From IMG/VR virus record IMGVR_UViG_3300009164_000399, positions 1 to 21,858 of that record: a stretch of 21,858 nt of DNA. One strand, 5' to 3'. The position numbers were made by a program, and so were the translations under genes. Shown here in pieces: positions 13,264 to 21,409 of this stretch. A model generated the notes under the pieces. That model was not told where the DNA came from and searched no databases. It saw only the letters and a list, made by a program, of their open reading frames with translations. The stretch's first letter is position 1; each line of letters begins with the position of its first letter. The DNA comes from a virus.

Positions 13264-14225
13264 TGGACGAGCAAAAAATGGAAGAACCGCAGGTTACCTT
13301 GCGCGATGCCATTGAGTCGGCTGTCGAGGAGCATGAGCCTGCTCCTGCCGTTGAACAAGACGCTGCCCCCGCAGACGCTCCACGCGACGATGCTGGCCGC
13401 TTTGCTGCCCCACCGCAAGACGAACAACCTGCACCCGCACCGACCAAGCCTCGGCCTTCTTCATGGAAGAAGGATTACGACGAGCATTGGACGAAGCTAG
13501 ACCCCAGCCTGCAAGACTACATCAGCCAACGCGAACAAGAATACGCGAAAGGCGTTAGCACCTACAAACAGAACTGGGATCAGGCTGCGCCAATCTATGA
13601 GGCAATGCAGCCGTTTATGCCGCTGCTTCAGCAAAACAACATTGACCCGAAGCAATGGATCAGCGGCCTGGGCAACGCCCACCGTATGCTGACCCAAGGC
13701 TCGGACGATGAGAAGCTGCGGATGTTTGCCCAGTTGGCCACCGACTACGGCGTGCCGCTTGGAGCGTTGACCGGCCAGCAATCTGGCATTGATCCGCAGT
13801 TCTCCCAGATGGCCCAGAAACTTGGGCAGATGGAGAACCGCTGGAGCCAGTTTGAACAACAACGAGAGCAGCAAGAAGATGTTGCTCGACAAAAAGATAT
13901 TTTTGCTTTCGCTCAGAAAGCACCTTATTTTGAGCAAGTACGCGAAACGATGGCTGGACTCCTTCAGGCAGGCGTAGCGGAAGATTTGCAAGTGGCCTAC
14001 GACAAGGCGATCCGACTGCACGATGATATTTGGCAACAGCAACAGGCCGAACAAGCCAAAGCCGCAGCCGAGCAAAATCAGCAAAAGGTCGCCCAAGCAA
14101 GGGCAAAGGCTGTGTCTCCAAGGTCTTCCTCCCCGACAGGGATGACGAGCGGCGGAAACGGCAAAAAGAGTCTGCGGGATATGCTGGCCGAGCAAATTGA
14201 CAACCAGCTTGCCTCGCGGGTTTAA
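13263..14225 (+). CDS. Head scaffolding protein
   Basis: A 320-residue protein placed directly before the coat gene, as scaffolds are. The first 70 residues are acidic, Pro- and Ala-rich and probably disordered. Then comes SSWKKDYDEHWTKLDPSLQD (residues about 66-85), a pattern common in phage scaffolds, followed by long helical Gln-rich segments (QMENRWSQFEQQREQQEDVA and about 255-275). The end, GKKSLRDMLAEQIDNQLASRV, is a likely amphipathic helix that could bind coat subunits. It would guide prohead assembly and then leave. No protease gene is seen nearby, so exit without cleavage, as in P22, is plausible. Confidence 0.85.
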   Translation: MDEQKMEEPQVTLRDAIESAVEEHEPAPAVEQDAAPADAPRDDAGRFAAPPQDEQPAPAPTKPRPSSWKKDYDEHWTKLDPSLQDYISQREQEYAKGVSTYKQNWDQAAPIYEAMQPFMPLLQQNNIDPKQWISGLGNAHRMLTQGSDDEKLRMFAQLATDYGVPLGALTGQQSGIDPQFSQMAQKLGQMENRWSQFEQQREQQEDVARQKDIFAFAQKAPYFEQVRETMAGLLQAGVAEDLQVAYDKAIRLHDDIWQQQQAEQAKAAAEQNQQKVAQARAKAVSPRSSSPTGMTSGGNGKKSLRDMLAEQIDNQLASRV

Positions 14226-14251
14226 TTTTGATTCATTGAAAGGAACTAATC

Positions 14252-15247
14252 ATGGCTTATGCCAATAGTGCCATCAGCGACATCATTGCCACCACCATTC
14301 AATCTCGTTCGGGTGAGCTGGCTGATAACGTGATGCAAAACAACCCGCTGCTTCAGCGTCTGAAGCAACGTGGCAACGTCCGTCCATTTTCGGGTGGTAA
14401 CGTGATCTTGGAAGAGATCATGTACAACGACACCACCACGAACAACACCAACAGTTATTCTGGTTATGAAGTGCTGAACATTGCACCTAACAGCCCGATT
14501 TCTGCTGCTCAGTTTGCAATTACCCAATATGCCGCTGCCGTGACCCTTTCCGGTTTGGAAATGCTGCAAAACTCTGGTAAAGAGCAAATCATTGATTTGC
14601 TTGAAGGCCGCATTCGTGTTGCCGAAGCGCAGCTTATGAACCGCATTGACACCGACATCTATTTGGATGGCACGGGCAACGGCGGCAAGAACATCACCGG
14701 CCTTGCTGCTGCTGTTCCTGATGCTCCGACCTCTGGCACCTACGGTGGTATTGACCGCGCAACGTGGACGTTCTGGCAGTCGCAGAAATACAGCGGCACC
14801 ACCAATGGCGGCGCAGCAGTTTCCGCAGCCAACATCACCCAGTACATGACCGCGCTGGCCATTCAATTGGTTCGTGGTAATGACAAGGCTGATTTGCTGG
14901 TTGCTGATAACAACTACTACAGCCTTTACGTCAATTCGCTGCAAGCCATTCAACGTGTTACCTCTGAAAACGAGGCCGGTGCTGGTTTTGCTTCGCTCAA
15001 GTTCTACGGTGGCGGTACTTCTGCTGACGTTGTGCTTGGCGGTGGTATTGGCGCTCACGCGACTAGCAACCATATGTGGTTCTTGAACACCAAGTACATC
15101 AGCTTCCGTCCTCACAAGCATAGGAATTTTGTCCCAATAGGTGGCGAGCGCCAAGCTGTCAACCAAGACGCAATTGTGAAACTGATCGGCGTAGCAGGTA
15201 ATCTTACTTGCTCTGGCGCTCAGTTCCAAGGCGTTCTGATCGCTTAA
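14252..15247 (+). CDS. Major capsid (coat) protein
   Basis: A 331-residue coat protein by position and by pattern: it starts MAYANSAISDIIATTIQSRS, then NPLLQRLKQRGNVRPFSGGN (about residues 31-50), then an extended-loop-like Asn/Thr-rich segment, and later NNYYSLYVNSLQAIQRV (about 219-235). This arrangement is typical of HK97-fold coats in podovirus-like phages with a separate scaffold. A good AAAGGA ribosome site and a 26-base leader suit strong translation. Coordination with scaffold before it and a decoration-type gene after it supports the call. No N-terminal delta domain or fused protease is visible. Confidence 0.88.
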   Translation: MAYANSAISDIIATTIQSRSGELADNVMQNNPLLQRLKQRGNVRPFSGGNVILEEIMYNDTTTNNTNSYSGYEVLNIAPNSPISAAQFAITQYAAAVTLSGLEMLQNSGKEQIIDLLEGRIRVAEAQLMNRIDTDIYLDGTGNGGKNITGLAAAVPDAPTSGTYGGIDRATWTFWQSQKYSGTTNGGAAVSAANITQYMTALAIQLVRGNDKADLLVADNNYYSLYVNSLQAIQRVTSENEAGAGFASLKFYGGGTSADVVLGGGIGAHATSNHMWFLNTKYISFRPHKHRNFVPIGGERQAVNQDAIVKLIGVAGNLTCSGAQFQGVLIA

Positions 15248-15259
15248 AGGAGCACAATC

Positions 15260-15805
15260 ATGGCATTTACTATTACCGACCACGAAGCAGGTTTTCTGCC
15301 AATTGGCGTTATTGATACCGGCGTTCTGACTGCTTCGTCAGTCTCGTCGGGTTCTACCACCACCATCCCAACGCCACCAGCCGTTCCCGGCCAGATCGTC
15401 AAGGGTTTTGATCCAACCTACGGAATGGGCGAGTTCATCCTGCTGAAGGGCGTGGCTTCGACGGCTGTTGGCTCGCTGGTGATCTTTAACACCACGAGCT
15501 ACACGACGACGCTTTGCCCTGTCACGGCCAACTTGGGTTCGCCTGTGGCCGTCAGCATGACCGCAAACACCTCGTCTTCAAACTGGTCTTATTACCAAAT
15601 TGAAGGCGTGGCTGTGGTTGCCAAGTCTACGGGTCTGGGTCTGGCTACCAACGTGGCCATTGCCGTCAACTCAATTGGCAAGGTGGGCACCAACGCTTCT
15701 GGCAAACAGATTCTTGGCGCACGCACGGCTAACTCAACTGTGTCGGCAACGACCACGGTGCAGCTTATTCTGAACCGTCCTCACCTCCAAGGCCGCGTGA
15801 CCTAA
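15260..15805 (+). CDS. Likely head decoration protein (181 aa)
   Basis: A 181-residue Thr/Ser/Val-rich protein directly after the coat gene. Segments such as GEFILLKGVASTAVGSLVIF, YYQIEGVAVVAKSTGLGLAT and TTTVQLILNRPHLQGRVT indicate beta strands throughout. Proteins with this profile in this position often cover the outside of the head. An AGGAG ribosome site precedes the ATG. The gene is followed by a strong terminator, closing the head transcription unit. Confidence 0.75.
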   Translation: MAFTITDHEAGFLPIGVIDTGVLTASSVSSGSTTTIPTPPAVPGQIVKGFDPTYGMGEFILLKGVASTAVGSLVIFNTTSYTTTLCPVTANLGSPVAVSMTANTSSSNWSYYQIEGVAVVAKSTGLGLATNVAIAVNSIGKVGTNASGKQILGARTANSTVSATTTVQLILNRPHLQGRVT

Positions 15806-15826
15806 TCGGTTTTTGCGCTCTTGGCC

Positions 15827-15860
15827 ATGCCCCCAGGCTTACAGCTTTGGGGGCATTTTT
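15827..15860 (+). terminator. Intrinsic terminator after the coat/decoration genes
   Basis: ATGCCCCCA (15827-15835) pairs perfectly with TGGGGGCAT (15848-15856), with a possible two further G-T pairs toward the loop, followed by a TTTTT run at 15856-15860. This is a textbook rho-independent terminator in the plus direction, placed 21 bases after the decoration gene. The next gene starts 20 bases further on, so downstream genes need read-through or their own promoter. Confidence 0.9.
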
Positions 15861-15879
15861 CAATCTAAATGCCTACAGC

Positions 15880-17229
15880 ATGAACATCGAAACCACCTGC
15901 AACACATCCGACGACATACTGTTTGAACAGATCAAGTTCAACAGCCACCGAGCCAATGACTGGCTTTTCTCCGCTGATGCTCACGACGGCTTTGCCGTCA
16001 TCGTCGGCGGTGGCCCAAGCGTTGCCGATTGGGTTGACGAGATCCGCGCCCGCAAGCAGCACGGCCAGACCATCTTTGCGCTCAATGGCGCAGCGCGGTG
16101 GCTCGCGCAGCACGACATTGAGGCCGACTACTGCATCATCGTAGACGCCAGAGAAATCAATCTGTCTATGCTTGGCTACGCCAAGCGATACCTGCTGGCC
16201 AGCCAATGCCACCCGAGCCTGTTTGACGCTTGCCCCGATGCTATGCTGTGGCATCAAGAGTACCCGCAAGACATGGAACGCTTTGACGCCTGCCTGCCCG
16301 CCAATTCACCCGCGCACACGCTGATCGGCGGTGGCACGACTGTGGGCCTGTCTGGTATGGTTGTGGCCTATTCAATGGGCTATCGCTCGTTGCACCTGTA
16401 TGGCTACGATTCAAGCTACCGCGACGGCCATTGCCACGCCTACAGCCAAAACGACCCCCAGCGCGTTGATTGCGTGGCCACAGTCGCTGGCAAGCAGTTC
16501 CAGACTACTTTGGCCATGGCCAAGCAAGCCGAGTTGTTTCCGCAGCTCTCAGACAGCCTCATTGACCTTGGCTGCACGATCACCATTCGAGGCGACGGTT
16601 TGCTGCCGTGGACAAGCAAGGCCGCGGCCATTGCGCCCGAGCCAATAGACGAGCAAGACAAGTACAAAGCCATGTGGTCGATTGACGCCTACCGCAACGC
16701 AGCGCCTGGCGAAGGCGTGGCCGATCTGTTCTGCCTTGCTACGTTGCCCACCGCATCCAGCACCGTCATTGACTTTGGCGCAGGCACGGGTCGCGGTGCA
16801 ATGCGTATACATGATGCGCATGATTGCCATGTGCTGATGTTGGACTTCGCAGACAACTGCCTTGATGAGCGTGTTAGGGCCAAACTGGGCGACAAACTGC
16901 GCTTTGCCATGGCCGATTTGACTCAGCCCATCCCGCATCGTGCCGACTTTGGGTTTTGCACCGATGTGATGGAACACATTCCGTCTGAACAGGTCAGTAC
17001 CGTGATCCATAACATCATGGCCGCAGCGCCGCAAGTGTTCTTTCAGATTTCAACCGTCACCGATACAATGGGCGCATTGATTGGCCATCCGTTGCACCTT
17101 ACGGTGCAGGACACAAACTGGTGGCGCGAACTTTTCTTGTCCCTCGGTTACACCGTCCGTTGGGAAAACACACAAGACACAGCGGTGATGTTTTTCGTAA
17201 CTCAACCACTTGAGGAAGAAAATGCTTGA
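15880..17229 (+). CDS. DUF115-like domain fused to a SAM-dependent methyltransferase
   Basis: A 449-residue two-domain enzyme. Residues 37-245 resemble DUF115 (MptE/Maf-like Rossmann domain): AVIVGGGPSVADWV at 39-52, TIFALNGAARWL, a YCIIVDARE strand ending near 92, HTLIGGGTTVG to 156 and LHLYGYDSSYRDG at 171-183. Residues 285-440 are a class I methyltransferase: motif I VIDFGAGTGRG at 296-306, MADLTQP with Asp346, and TDVMEHIP at 361-368. DUF115 includes flagellin sugar-transfer (Maf) proteins and a pterin diphosphokinase, so sugar or nucleotide-sugar chemistry is possible. The ATG at 15880 lies just past the terminator and lacks a clear ribosome site; a TTG at 15847 is inside the terminator stem and unlikely. 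It ends in an 8-base overlap with the next gene. Confidence 0.78.
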   Translation: MNIETTCNTSDDILFEQIKFNSHRANDWLFSADAHDGFAVIVGGGPSVADWVDEIRARKQHGQTIFALNGAARWLAQHDIEADYCIIVDAREINLSMLGYAKRYLLASQCHPSLFDACPDAMLWHQEYPQDMERFDACLPANSPAHTLIGGGTTVGLSGMVVAYSMGYRSLHLYGYDSSYRDGHCHAYSQNDPQRVDCVATVAGKQFQTTLAMAKQAELFPQLSDSLIDLGCTITIRGDGLLPWTSKAAAIAPEPIDEQDKYKAMWSIDAYRNAAPGEGVADLFCLATLPTASSTVIDFGAGTGRGAMRIHDAHDCHVLMLDFADNCLDERVRAKLGDKLRFAMADLTQPIPHRADFGFCTDVMEHIPSEQVSTVIHNIMAAAPQVFFQISTVTDTMGALIGHPLHLTVQDTNWWRELFLSLGYTVRWENTQDTAVMFFVTQPLEEENA

Positions 17230-17824
17230 TTCAGATTTCGGCGGGTCAATCCTGCCAGCAGTTCGGTTCTACTCTAAAGAGATGCTGCACGAATTCAAAA
17301 CGCAGCAAGAAGGTCGCCCCATCTACTACATGACCGACTTTGTTCGTATTGAGATTCCTGGGAACCAATACACCATCATTGACACTTTTGCCAACGATAC
17401 GCACAAAAAGCAGTACCCAACCCAATGGGCGCACTATCAGAACGAAAAGCGCGACATGGGCGAGGACGACATTTCTGGAACCTTGTTGCGCGATTGGCCG
17501 CTGCTCACCGCAGCACAGGCGCGTGAACTCAAGCACTACCACTTCTACACCGTTGAGCAATGCGCCAACGCATCCGACGAGCAACTGTCCAAAGTCAACA
17601 TGATTGTTGGCATGGGCAGTCATGCCTTCCGCGATCGTGCCCGCAACTATTTGGCCCGCGCTAAAGATTCGGCCATTGTGGATGCCCAGGCCGACGAGCT
17701 GCGCAAGCGCGACACCGAGATTGAGGCGCTTAAGCAGCAGATGTCGGAACTGATGAACAAGGTTGATGCGCCAAGGCGAGGCAGACCGCCCAAAATGGCC
17801 GATGAGGCCGTAACAGAAAGCTGA
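17222..17824 (+). CDS. Virion-cluster protein with coiled coil and AT-hook-like tail
   Basis: A 200-residue protein. The first half is mixed (GRPIYYMTDFVRIEIPGNQY; DTFANDTHKKQYPTQWAHYQ, near residues 31-74). After residue 145 a predicted coiled coil follows (ADELRKRDTEIEALKQQMSE), then PRRGRPPK at 184-191, the core of an AT-hook. The start at 17222 is fixed by GAGGAAG just upstream. It sits between the methyltransferase fusion and the head-tail adaptor, so it is probably a minor virion or assembly protein. The function is not recognised. Confidence 0.7.
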   Translation: MLDSDFGGSILPAVRFYSKEMLHEFKTQQEGRPIYYMTDFVRIEIPGNQYTIIDTFANDTHKKQYPTQWAHYQNEKRDMGEDDISGTLLRDWPLLTAAQARELKHYHFYTVEQCANASDEQLSKVNMIVGMGSHAFRDRARNYLARAKDSAIVDAQADELRKRDTEIEALKQQMSELMNKVDAPRRGRPPKMADEAVTES

Positions 17825-17825
17825 T

Positions 17826-18734
17826 ATGTCATCTACTCTCTTGCAACTCATCCAACAGGCCAGCGCCGAGATGGGGCTGACCATCCCGACGCAAGTTGTT
17901 GGGAACACCGACACTCAAGTAACGCAGATGCTGTACTTGATCAACTCGGTTGGTAATGAGTTGCGGCGAGAGTACCCGTGGCAGGCGTTGAACATTGCGT
18001 ATCGGTTCACAACCCAATATCTGATTACAACGGGCAACGTCACTCAAAACAGCGCAGTAGTCACCGGCATCCCTAGCACAACGGGGTTGTCGGCCTACTA
18101 TATGCTGTCTGGCACGGGCATCAATCAGGACACCTACATCCTGTCTGTTGACAGCAGCACTCAAGTCACGCTGACTCAGGCAGCATCTGCCAGCGGTACG
18201 GGCGTCACGCTTAACTTTGGCCAGACCATCTACCCGCTGCCGTCTGATTTTGACCGGCAGATTGACCGCACGCACTACGACAAGTCAAAGCGGTGGGAGA
18301 TGTTGGGGCCAGAGACAGCCCAGCAATGGGAGTTTCTTAAGTCTAGTTACATCAGCACCGGCCCACGGATGCGGTATCGCTTCATTGGCGGCAACTTCCA
18401 AATCTGGCCCAACATCACGACCAACGAGTATCTGGGTTATGAGTACGTTTCAAACGGCTGGGTCAATCAACCGACCACACCGCAGTCATCGTTTACAGCC
18501 GACACAGACACTTGCATCTTCCCTGACCGCTTGATGGTCTTGGGCCTCAAGCTCAGATTCTTTGAGGTCAAGGGCTTCGACAGCACGGCCTACTACCGCG
18601 ACTTCTACCAGCAGCTCAACGTGGCCAAGGCCAACGACGGCGGTTCAATGACCTTGAGCATGGCTCCGAAGATGAGCAGCGTGCTGATCGGGTTTGAGAA
18701 CATCCCAGATGGCAGTATTTACGGGCAGGGATAA
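17826..18734 (+). CDS. Head-tail adaptor protein (gp4-like position)
   Basis: A 302-residue protein. The N-terminal 55 residues are helical (TLLQLIQQASAEMGLTIPTQ; QMLYLINSVGNELRREYPWQ), as in adaptor proteins that bind under the portal. The middle, about 60-130, is a Thr/Ser-rich beta insertion, followed by YPLPSDFDRQIDRTHYDKSK, a segment widely seen in podovirus tail adaptors, and FRFIGG-type aromatic motifs around 180-200. It lies two genes before the gp10-like tail hub, the order expected if it is the first protein added to the filled head. Which P22 or T7 protein it equals is uncertain. Confidence 0.78.
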   Translation: MSSTLLQLIQQASAEMGLTIPTQVVGNTDTQVTQMLYLINSVGNELRREYPWQALNIAYRFTTQYLITTGNVTQNSAVVTGIPSTTGLSAYYMLSGTGINQDTYILSVDSSTQVTLTQAASASGTGVTLNFGQTIYPLPSDFDRQIDRTHYDKSKRWEMLGPETAQQWEFLKSSYISTGPRMRYRFIGGNFQIWPNITTNEYLGYEYVSNGWVNQPTTPQSSFTADTDTCIFPDRLMVLGLKLRFFEVKGFDSTAYYRDFYQQLNVAKANDGGSMTLSMAPKMSSVLIGFENIPDGSIYGQG

Positions 18735-18737
18735 GAG

Positions 18738-19871
18738 ATGGCTGAGAATCTCAAACTGGCAAAGGCGTTGCGGGAGGCAAAATCATTCTTTCAGGGCGCA
18801 TCTAATGCGGCAGCCTCTAACGTCTCTGCCCCTGTTGATGCGATTGCTTGGGCACTACGCAAAGCGGGCGTGCCTGTTGGGGATGCGCCAATGGGTGGCT
18901 CAGATTGGATGCGTCAGCATGGCTTGACGGCTGAAGCCCCAGGCGCAAGCGGCTTGATTGGCGAGTCTGTTGGCGGCGTTGCGCCGATTGTTGCCTCTGC
19001 CAAAGCAGCACAGATTGCCAAAGGATTGCTGCAAGCGGGTGAGAACTTGGCTGCACCAGCAACCATGAACCCGCAGGCTGGAGCGATTGTGTTTCACGGC
19101 TCACCGCACAAGTTTGAAGCCTTTGACAGCAGCAAGATCGGCACGGGCGAGGGAGCGCAGGCGTATGGGCATGGGTTGTATCTAGCTGAAGACCCAAGGG
19201 TTGCGCAAAGTTACAAAGATGCATTAACGCCCAACACAGGAACGTGGGACGCAACTAGCAACAAGCAAAGTTTGTATGATGCTGCGGCCAATCATGGGAC
19301 TACCGGCTATGCCTCCGCATTTGCTCAAAAGTATTTTGATTTGGTCAAGGGTGGCAAATCTGACAATCAAGCGAAGCGGCAACTCTTATCTCAACTGCAA
19401 AAGCGGATTGCTGCGGCAAAAACCCCCGGAGATGTCCAAGGCAGTCAGGAGGCGTTGCAATTTTTGCAAAACGCAAAAATCAACATGCCTGAAGGCTCCC
19501 TCTACAAAGTCGACCTCCCCGACGAAGCCATAGCCAAGATGCTGGACTGGGACAAGCCGCTGAGTCAGCAGCACCCAAATACCGCGCTTGCTTTGGAGGC
19601 TATCCGAGAATCAGCCGCAAAATCATTTCCAAACATTGCAACCGGTGACCCTACCGGCAAAGGCATTTATGCGGCATATCAGGCGCATCGAGGCGGTAAC
19701 GCAACCGCCGCATCTGATCGCTTGCGTGAATTGGGCATCCCCGGCATCCGCTACCTAGACGGCGGCAGTCGCGGCACGGGCACGGGCACCAGCAACTACG
19801 TCGTGTTTCCCGGCAATGAAAACCTACTTCGCATCCTTGAGCGCAACAATCAGCCGCTAGGAACCAAATAA
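18738..19871 (+). CDS. ADP-ribosyltransferase-like virion/effector protein
   Basis: A 377-residue protein. Residues 1-105 are Ala/Gly-rich, with APVDAIAWALRKAGVPVGDA and GGSDWMRQHGLTAEAPGA and a hydrophobic ESVGGVAPIVASAKAAQIAK stretch, typical of ejected or internal phage proteins. Residues 117-370 match the ADP-ribosyltransferase domain known from phage polyvalent proteins and toxins: IVFHGSPHKFEAFD with His120, IGTGEGAQAYGHGLYLAED at 134-152 with Tyr148, YKVDLPDEAIAKMLDWDKPL at 256-275, and GIRYLDGGSR plus GTSNYVVFP at 350-358. The usual third acidic residue is not obvious at the last motif. It is flanked by the adaptor and the tail hub gene, with start and stop almost touching (TAATG at the end). 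It may be injected with the DNA, or act inside the infected cell. Confidence 0.75.
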   Translation: MAENLKLAKALREAKSFFQGASNAAASNVSAPVDAIAWALRKAGVPVGDAPMGGSDWMRQHGLTAEAPGASGLIGESVGGVAPIVASAKAAQIAKGLLQAGENLAAPATMNPQAGAIVFHGSPHKFEAFDSSKIGTGEGAQAYGHGLYLAEDPRVAQSYKDALTPNTGTWDATSNKQSLYDAAANHGTTGYASAFAQKYFDLVKGGKSDNQAKRQLLSQLQKRIAAAKTPGDVQGSQEALQFLQNAKINMPEGSLYKVDLPDEAIAKMLDWDKPLSQQHPNTALALEAIRESAAKSFPNIATGDPTGKGIYAAYQAHRGGNATAASDRLRELGIPGIRYLDGGSRGTGTGTSNYVVFPGNENLLRILERNNQPLGTK

Positions 19872-21409
19872 TGGCACTCATCTCTCGCGCCAAATCCCGT
19901 TCCGTCTCGGTCACGGCCCCCACTGGCGGCTGGAACGCCCGCGACTCGCTGGCTGATATGCCGCCAGCCGATGCGGTCATCATGCAGAACTGGTTTCCGC
20001 TGACCACCGAGGTCACGCTGCGCAAGGGCTATACAGAGTGGGCCACGGGCATTAGCGGCCAGGTTGAAAGTATGTTTGTTTACGCAGGCGCAACGACAAA
20101 CAAGCTGTTTGCAGCCGCAGGCGGGGCGTTTTACGATACAACCGCCAACGCAGCGGTTGGCGCAGCGGTAGTCACGGGCAAATCTAACAGTCGCTGGCAG
20201 TACGTCAACATCACGACCGCAGGCGGCAACTTCATGTATGTTGCCAATGGGGTTGACAAGCCTCTTCTGTACAACGGAGCAACATGGACTGTCATTGACG
20301 GCGCATCCACGCCTGCCATCACGGGCGTGACCACGACCACGCTCAACAACCCAATCACCTTCAAGAACCGCTTGTGGTTCATTCAAGACTCAACGCTTGT
20401 CGTTTGGTATTTGCCGACCGACAGCATTGGCGGTGCAGCAAACAAGATTGATATGTCTGCCGTAGCCCAGTTGGGCGGTTACATTGTGTGTCATTACACA
20501 TGGTCGCTTGACGCAGGCGATGGCGTTGATGACTACTATGTGGCCGTGACCTCGATGGGTGAGATCATCATCTATCAGGGCACAGACCCTAGCAGCGCAA
20601 GCACGTTTGCGCTCAAGGGCGTGTGGCAGCTTGGACACCCCGTTGGCGAGCGTTGTTTATACAAACTGGCGGGCGATTTGTTGTACGTCAGCCAAGATGG
20701 TTTGATTCCCTTGGCCGGTGCATTGCAGTCCAGCCGAGTCAATCCCCGTGTGGCGTTGACCGAGAAAATTCAGTACGCTGTCAGCTCGGCCATTAGTACC
20801 TATGGCGACAACTACGGTTGGCAACTGATGTATCTCGCCCGCGAGAACCAGTTGTACCTAAACGTGCCTGTGTCTGAGGGGCAAGATCAACAGCAATATG
20901 TGATGAACACCATCACAAAAAACTGGTCACAGTTCACAGGCTGGCAGGCGAACTGCTGGGAACTTTTCTTAGATCACCCGTACTTTGGCGGCAATGGTTT
21001 TGTTGGGTTGGCGTATGAAGGTCTGACCGACAACGGATCAAACATCAACGGCAAGGCGCTGCAAGCGTTTTCTGGTTACAACTCAAACGGCCTGCTCAAA
21101 CGTTTTACCATGATGCGCCCAATTTTTCGCACCAACGGAACGCCTGCCGTACTGGGCACGATCAATCTGGACTTCAACCTTGATCTGTCTGCGGCATCGT
21201 TGAGCTTTTCACCGACCGCCTACGGTACTTGGGATTCGGCCTTATGGGACACTGGCGTCTGGGGCGGCGAGTTGAACGTGCTACAGCCTTGGCAGGGGGC
21301 CGTTGGCGTGGGCTATTACGGGGCACCTCAAATTCAATGCGCTGCCAATGGCATTGACATTCGCTGGGTCTCTACCGATGTGGTCTTTGAAGTGGGTGCA
21401 ATTCTGTGA
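19871..21409 (+). CDS. P22 gp10-like tail hub / DNA stabilisation protein
   Basis: A 512-residue protein. The start, SVTAPTGGWNARDSLADMPP then ADAVIMQNWFPLTTEVTLRK, is the hallmark of this family: GGWNARDSLADMPPADAVIxxNWFP. Repeated short beta units follow (MFVYAGATTNKLFAAAGGAF; NRLWFIQDSTLVVWYLPTDS; ITKNWSQFTGWQANCW), consistent with the beta-propeller-like hub that closes the portal channel and anchors the tailspike or needle. Its length is close to the roughly 470 residues of P22 gp10. It overlaps the previous stop (TAATG) and shares its end with a GTG start of the next gene. Confidence 0.85.
   Translation: MALISRAKSRSVSVTAPTGGWNARDSLADMPPADAVIMQNWFPLTTEVTLRKGYTEWATGISGQVESMFVYAGATTNKLFAAAGGAFYDTTANAAVGAAVVTGKSNSRWQYVNITTAGGNFMYVANGVDKPLLYNGATWTVIDGASTPAITGVTTTTLNNPITFKNRLWFIQDSTLVVWYLPTDSIGGAANKIDMSAVAQLGGYIVCHYTWSLDAGDGVDDYYVAVTSMGEIIIYQGTDPSSASTFALKGVWQLGHPVGERCLYKLAGDLLYVSQDGLIPLAGALQSSRVNPRVALTEKIQYAVSSAISTYGDNYGWQLMYLARENQLYLNVPVSEGQDQQQYVMNTITKNWSQFTGWQANCWELFLDHPYFGGNGFVGLAYEGLTDNGSNINGKALQAFSGYNSNGLLKRFTMMRPIFRTNGTPAVLGTINLDFNLDLSAASLSFSPTAYGTWDSALWDTGVWGGELNVLQPWQGAVGVGYYGAPQIQCAANGIDIRWVSTDVVFEVGAIL

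Noticed and set aside
13497-14195. 232-residue open frame on the minus strand
   Set aside because: It is opposite the scaffold gene, where Gln/Lys-rich codons give Leu-rich antisense frames; no start signal or recognisable domain.
14246-15283. 345-residue open frame on the minus strand
   Set aside because: It lies fully opposite the coat gene, has no ribosome site or family motif, and reflects the codon bias of the real gene.
17246-17914. 222-residue open frame on the minus strand
   Set aside because: It lies opposite the coiled-coil protein gene and spans a real gene junction; no start signal.
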